NCBI GenBank assembly: GCA_016758965.1
Contig: JAEPRB010000047.1
Location: forward strand, 62,001 to 126,000
From: Circinella minor
Taxonomy: Eukaryota; Mucoromycota; Mucoromycetes; Mucorales; Lichtheimiaceae
Reading direction: 5' to 3'
Length of the DNA stretch: 64,000 bases
In this document: piece by piece, positions 59,468 through 64,000 of the stretch
How the letters are laid out: each line of letters begins with the position of its first letter
Numbering within the stretch: position 1 is the first letter of the stretch
Translations under genes and position numbers: made by a program
The notes under the pieces: model-generated
What the model was told of the DNA's origin: nothing
What the model saw: only the letters and a program-made list of their open reading frames with translations
The model's database searches: none

Positions 59468-61032
59468 TGTTATGAAATTTCCCCTTCCCCCCCCCACCCC
59501 CCATCCTTCAGTTTATATATATTACCTTTGGATTGGGTAAATGATAAAGTGCTTGTTGATATGCATGATAAGCATCTTGTAAATTATCCATCATTAAATA
59601 ACAATGACCTAAAGCACTCCACGTTTCTCCATTACTTTCTTGAATTGCTAAAATACGTTTAAAATAATCTACAGCCTAAAATTTCATATATATATATAAT
59701 GTTAGGATACCCACTTTTTTTTTATTGTTACTAAGGTTACGTATAAATATATATACCTTTCCAAATTGTTCTCTTCCTCTACATAAAGAAGCAATGTGTG
59801 ACAATGCATTTATAGAAAAAGGATTGTGTCTCAAGGCATATTCATAACAACCCATGGCACGTTCCCAATCTGACATGAGCTCCGCTAGACTACCTAATAT
59901 AATAAAAAAGTAAAAAATCCCAAAATAAGTTATTTGTGGCGTCCCCCTTTTTTTTTTTTTTTTTTTTTACACAGTTCCCATATCAATAGCACTAAACCTA
60001 ATAAGGTAATATACACAAGATTAAAGTGTAAATCCGCTTTTTTTTATATATACAGTTACACATGCACCAAACCCAAAAAAAAAAAAAAGTGTAGTGTTGT
60101 GATATATATAAATTATGTGGTCATGTATACATTATATATATATATATACATATATATGCTATGCTATGCGTGTATGTGTTATGTGTTATGTATGTATGCA
60201 TATTTGTGTATATAAATATATATATAAATATGTGTGTGTATATAATAATAATAATAATAATAATTGTTTTGTTTGTTTGCTTTTTGTGCTTCTAAACAAA
60301 GATCACTTTTTTTTTTCTGCCAGATAATTCTTTTTGTGTATTGTCTTTTCTCTTGGCTTTTTTTTCTTTCTGTCTCTCTTTTTTTTTTTTAATCCGATGA
60401 ATAAACACCCCCCCCCTCTTCTTCTTCTTCTTCTTCAATCTTCCGATCCCCCCCACACACACACACACAATAACTTATCATCCTTTCACCTCTCCTTCCT
60501 CTCCCCCTCCCCCAAGAAAAAAAAATTCTCCCTTTTTTTTTTTTTTTATCTTTTAGTTTCCTCTTTTCCTTCCGACCTTTCCCCCCTTTTTTTTTTTCAC
60601 GTAACCCTCCTCACGCCCTTGATCCTTCTAGCATTATATACAAAAAAAAAGGGGGGTGGAGAAGAAGAAGAAGAAATGGGTTTATGGTATTTTTTTTATA
60701 CACACACACACACATAGTATATATATATATATATATATGAATCATGATAGACACATAAACAATTCACCCCCCCAAAAAAAAATAATAATAATAATAATTA
60801 GTGATAATGAAAATGACAACTTGAATAAAGTACCTAATGTAAGCCATGATTGTTCATTGACAGCAGCTAATTTTTGAACTACTATAGGTTGTTGTGGTTG
60901 TTGAGGTGTACCTTGTTGTGGTTGTTGTGATGAAGTAGGTGGTGGTGGTGGTACAGTAGAAGCTTGTGATGTATTAGGTAAAGGTTGTTGTTGTTGTTGT
61001 TGTTGTTGTGAACCAGTTTGTATTGTAGACAT
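56703..61032 (-). CDS. CYC8: Cyc8/Ssn6 TPR corepressor
   Basis: Seven exons in transcript order: 60834-61032, 59757-59893, 59526-59675, 59231-59410, 59057-59149, 57915-58814, 56703-57830; 928 aa, all joins in frame. Cyc8 (Ssn6) pairs with Tup1 as a general transcriptional corepressor recruited by DNA-binding repressors. The N-terminus (residues 1-60) is Gln/Pro-rich. About residues 67-428 form ten tetratricopeptide repeats, e.g. SDWERAMGCYEYALRHNPFS, TWSALGHCYLMMDNLQDAYH, LWYGIGILYDRYGSIEHAEE, SWYLLGRCYMAEQNYNKAYE, WCSIGVLYYQINQYRDALDA and VWYDLGTLYE, with the Trp-Leu-Gly-Tyr/Ala pattern. The C-terminal half is disordered, rich in Ser, His, Pro, Gln and Thr, with long homopolymer codon runs. 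The first intron (about 0.94 kb) is far longer than the others. Intron 3 carries an ATT microsatellite. Confidence 0.95.
59421..59467. repeat. (ATT)n microsatellite in a Cyc8 intron
   Basis: About fifteen uninterrupted ATT units in the intron between the third and fourth exons of the Cyc8/Ssn6 gene. Confidence 0.9.
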
Positions 61033-64000
61033 GATTTCCAAAAGATGAATTGTTAAAAAAAAAAACGATCGAGATGACTTCTTTTCACTCTTTTTTTTTT
61101 TTGGTTGGTTGAAATAATAAAAGACGTTCTTATTAAACTTTTTTTTTTTTTGTTTATAAAAAAAGGTAAAAGTTGAAATAAAATAAAATGTACAAACTAA
61201 CAAAAAAAAAAAGAAGTAAAAGAGAGAGAGAAAGAAAAGAAGAAGAAGAAGAAGAAGAAGAAAAAAAGAAAAACGGGGAGAAAAAAAAAAGAAAGAAAAA
61301 AAAAAAAATAACAAATTTGTTTTCTTTCAGTTATATAATAATTGTTATGGCTGTTGTATTTTTGATAATGTTAGCCGCGCATTTTTTTGGTGGGGGGAGG
61401 AACTAAAACGGAGCAAAATAAGTTATGAAAAAAAAAAAAAAATAGGTTCATGGTCATCCCAATTGGCACTAAAAATCTGTTTTCAGTTCAAAGTAACCAT
61501 TTTGTGTGTGTGTAACAAATAATTTTTTTTTTTTGATGCTTTTTTTTTTTTATGTTTATTTTTTTATTATAAAAAAGTTGAATTGTGCCGTCATGGATTG
61601 CATTACACGTGAGATAATAATAATAATGTTCATTATTATTATTTGGGTTAATCACAAGCAAGCAATTCCAAATGTTAATTATTATTATTTTTCCTCCTAA
61701 ATAAACAAGAAAGGGGGGGGAGAGTAAAAGAAGATTCAATGATTTTTTTTTATAAGAGGGGGAGGGGGGAGGAAAAAAGAGAAGATGAAGGGAATGAAAA
61801 AGAAGTTAAGGGGAGGTTTAAACCGATCGACTTTTTTTTTTTTTTAAACGAGGTCCCTTGTTTGTAAAAATGTGTTGCGCACACACTTGTTTTTTTTTTT
61901 TTTTTTTTAGAATCAAAAAATAATAATAATAATAATAATAACCCCCCAAGCTCCTTTTCCCTTTAAGTCCTCCTCCTCCTCCTCCTCCCCCCCCCCAAGA
62001 AAACTTGATAACTTGTTAAAGATGAACCATGCAAACTAAAAAAAAACTGTACTCATTTTTTTTCCCTCGCGATATTACTATAAAAGGTTAAACCGATGGA
62101 ACAAGATTTTGCACTAAAAAAAAAAAGGCTGTGAGACGATCTTTTTCAAAATCCCGCTTTTCCCAAAATTGAACAAAAAAATCATCAGATCCCCCCCCCT
62201 CCACCGAAATAAAAATGATGATGTCTTTTTTAACCCGGTTTCCCATCCCCCCCCCTCCTGAACCTCCCCCACCCCTAACTATTTAATAATTATTATTATT
62301 TTTTTTGTTCTCTCTCTCTCTCTCTCTCTCTACACCCAAAAAAAAAGGACAACTCCAAATAATAAATGTTTGTGCACCCATTTTTTTTTTTTTTTTTTTA
62401 CTGTTTAGGCACGTTTTTTTTTTTTTTTTTTTTTTTGAAAAAGTGGTCGGAGCCAGTTCCGGTTTTCTATTCAAGGAGTTTAACCAAAAAAACCATGGCA
62501 ACAAAATGGATGAAGCATAAGTTTTTTTCGATCTTTATAAAGTGAGAGAGAGAGAAAAACCTTTTTCCCCCCCCCACCACTTCATTTTTTTGGTTTTATT
62601 CTAGTAACAAATAATTTTGTTGTCCTCATATTTTACTGTTTTTTTGCTGAACTTTTTTTTTTTTTATATGGGTGTTAAAAAAATTTTTTTTACAAGTTTA
62701 ATCAAAAAGTCAACAAACAACAATTAAACAAGTATATAAACCCGAACTCCTGGATACGTTTGTGTAACATGGACATCACGTTTCCTAATAATAATCACGT
62801 GTTATTAAAATAAGTTATTAAATATATATGGTAAATTACATTTACTATATAAAGGTTTTGTTTTTTTTTATTGGAAGAGGGGAAAAAAAAAAAAAGGGGA
62901 AGAAGTATGAATAAATATGACACTAATAATATAATAGGTTAGAATAATCGAGCTGATTAAAAAAAATAGTCAGAACGACGATCCTCTTTTATTGTTGTAA
63001 TATTCAAATAATTCCACAAAGATACACAATACTATTTACGTAACTAAACAAAAAAAAAAAGGACTATATTTATATTATATATCTGTGTGTCTTGTTTTAA
63101 ATATATGGCTTATCGTTTAAGCTATTATTTTAGTATACCATTGCATTTTATTAAATGTTAACTTGTTTATATATATTTCGACATTAAATGGTATTATTTT
63201 TTAACCACTCTATTCTTTTCTATAAAAGTTACAAAGTATATAAAGTGATGATTAACCCATTATTAGTTAGTGATACGTATTATCTCTTTTCACAAGCACT
63301 ATCTCTAAATTGTTTCTTCTACGTGTCACTATTATTGTGAATAAATTAAATGAGTCTACGTACGACTTTTTACAACCAAAAGATATTTTCTTATAGCATT
63401 CTACATAGTAGAAGAATTTAGCTTACTATTAATGATGGTTTTTTTTTTCCCAAAATGATGGGTTAGTATATTCTTCATGGTCTATATATTTCTCATACTA
63501 GTCTTTTAGATATGGACCTTCACCTCTCTCTCAAAAAAAAATAAAAACAGGTTCCTTTTATACGTATCATTTTTATTATAAATCTCTTTATATAACAAAA
63601 TTTAAAAACTATACGTACTTGATTGAAACGCTATTTAGACAGTAATGTCTTCTAAATGATATATATACCTATAAACAACTAAAGAATCTTTATTTATTTA
63701 TTTTTTTTCGTACCGTAATGCTTAAAGTTTATGAATATGTCAATAACTCAAATTGAAAAGGAAACAGAGTGGACTGGGAAAAATTCATGGGTTTACTACC
63801 TACTTCAAATTAAAACTTTATTCGAATCCATTTTTAATTGTACCACTATTTTTATAAGAGACGTCTTGTCAAACAATGAAAAAAAAAAAAAAACTATTGT
63901 TACAAGTTGTTTACATATTTCCAAGATATATATTTGATTAGTTTTTTAAAAAACAAGTATGGTTAAAAAAAAGTCGTTCATATTTGTTTATATAGTACAT
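61033..64000. other. Long simple-sequence-rich region upstream of the Cyc8 gene
   Basis: Nearly 3 kb without a supported gene. The proximal 1.7 kb is packed with A, T, C and G homopolymers, AAG and CTC trinucleotide runs and a (CT)n tract at about 62311-62330, and probably contains the Cyc8 promoter and leader. The distal part (62800-64000) is plain AT-rich sequence. A 68-codon frame at 63731-63937 shows no recognisable domain. Confidence 0.5.

Noticed and set aside
60334..60717. 127-codon frame upstream of Cyc8 exon 2
   Set aside because: Lies within the first Cyc8 intron on the opposite strand and is made of translated T, C and CA runs.

Overview
The window is nuclear DNA from an AT-rich filamentous fungus, most likely an early-diverging zygomycete of the Mucorales type. 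The support is many short introns with GTAAGT/GTATGT-like donors and TAG/CAG acceptors, genes on both strands without operons, long homopolymer and microsatellite tracts, and deeply conserved eukaryotic proteins. The species cannot be named from the sequence. I resolved every splice site of the conserved genes by hand; in each the exon lengths sum to a multiple of three.

Conserved genes, left to right: a secreted kelch-type protein running off the left edge (minus); a mucin-like single-pass membrane protein (3598-4548, plus); an APE1-type AP endonuclease (4916-6195, minus); the spliceosomal protein MFAP1 (9349-11090, plus), convergent with a UVRAG/Vps38-type PI3K-complex subunit (11356-14789, minus); a cytochrome P450 with ten exons (22236-24752, plus); the nuclear transport receptor exportin-7 (26764-32688, plus, 19 exons); and the Cyc8/Ssn6 TPR corepressor (56703-61032, minus). 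These are housekeeping functions: DNA repair, splicing, membrane traffic, nuclear export and transcriptional repression.

Between them lie repeat-rich islands, which are the most interesting part. About 6.4-8.6 kb and 16.2-21.9 kb contain two arrays of about 85-bp repeats, each unit carrying a 24-bp palindrome. They also contain an imperfect inverted duplication around a gene that joins two C2H2 zinc fingers to a PD-(D/E)XK-like nuclease core (motifs RPD ... GEVK), plus a dead relic of that gene. About 32.7-55.5 kb is a 23-kb transposon graveyard. It has two direct copies of a 4.7-5.1 kb composite holding two broken Crypton-type tyrosine recombinases around a fragment of a second nuclease gene, two inverted copies of that second gene, aspartic-protease (gypsy-like) relics, LINE relics, a TA-flanked inverted-repeat element and a 148-nt near-perfect hairpin.

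The main observation is that the zinc-finger gene and the Crypton-associated gene share one nuclease-like core. Six copies in different states of decay are present. In both duplicated loci the segment encoding this core is nearly identical between copies while the flanks have diverged strongly. This suggests a selfish, conversion-prone nuclease family, a hypothesis and not a demonstrated system.
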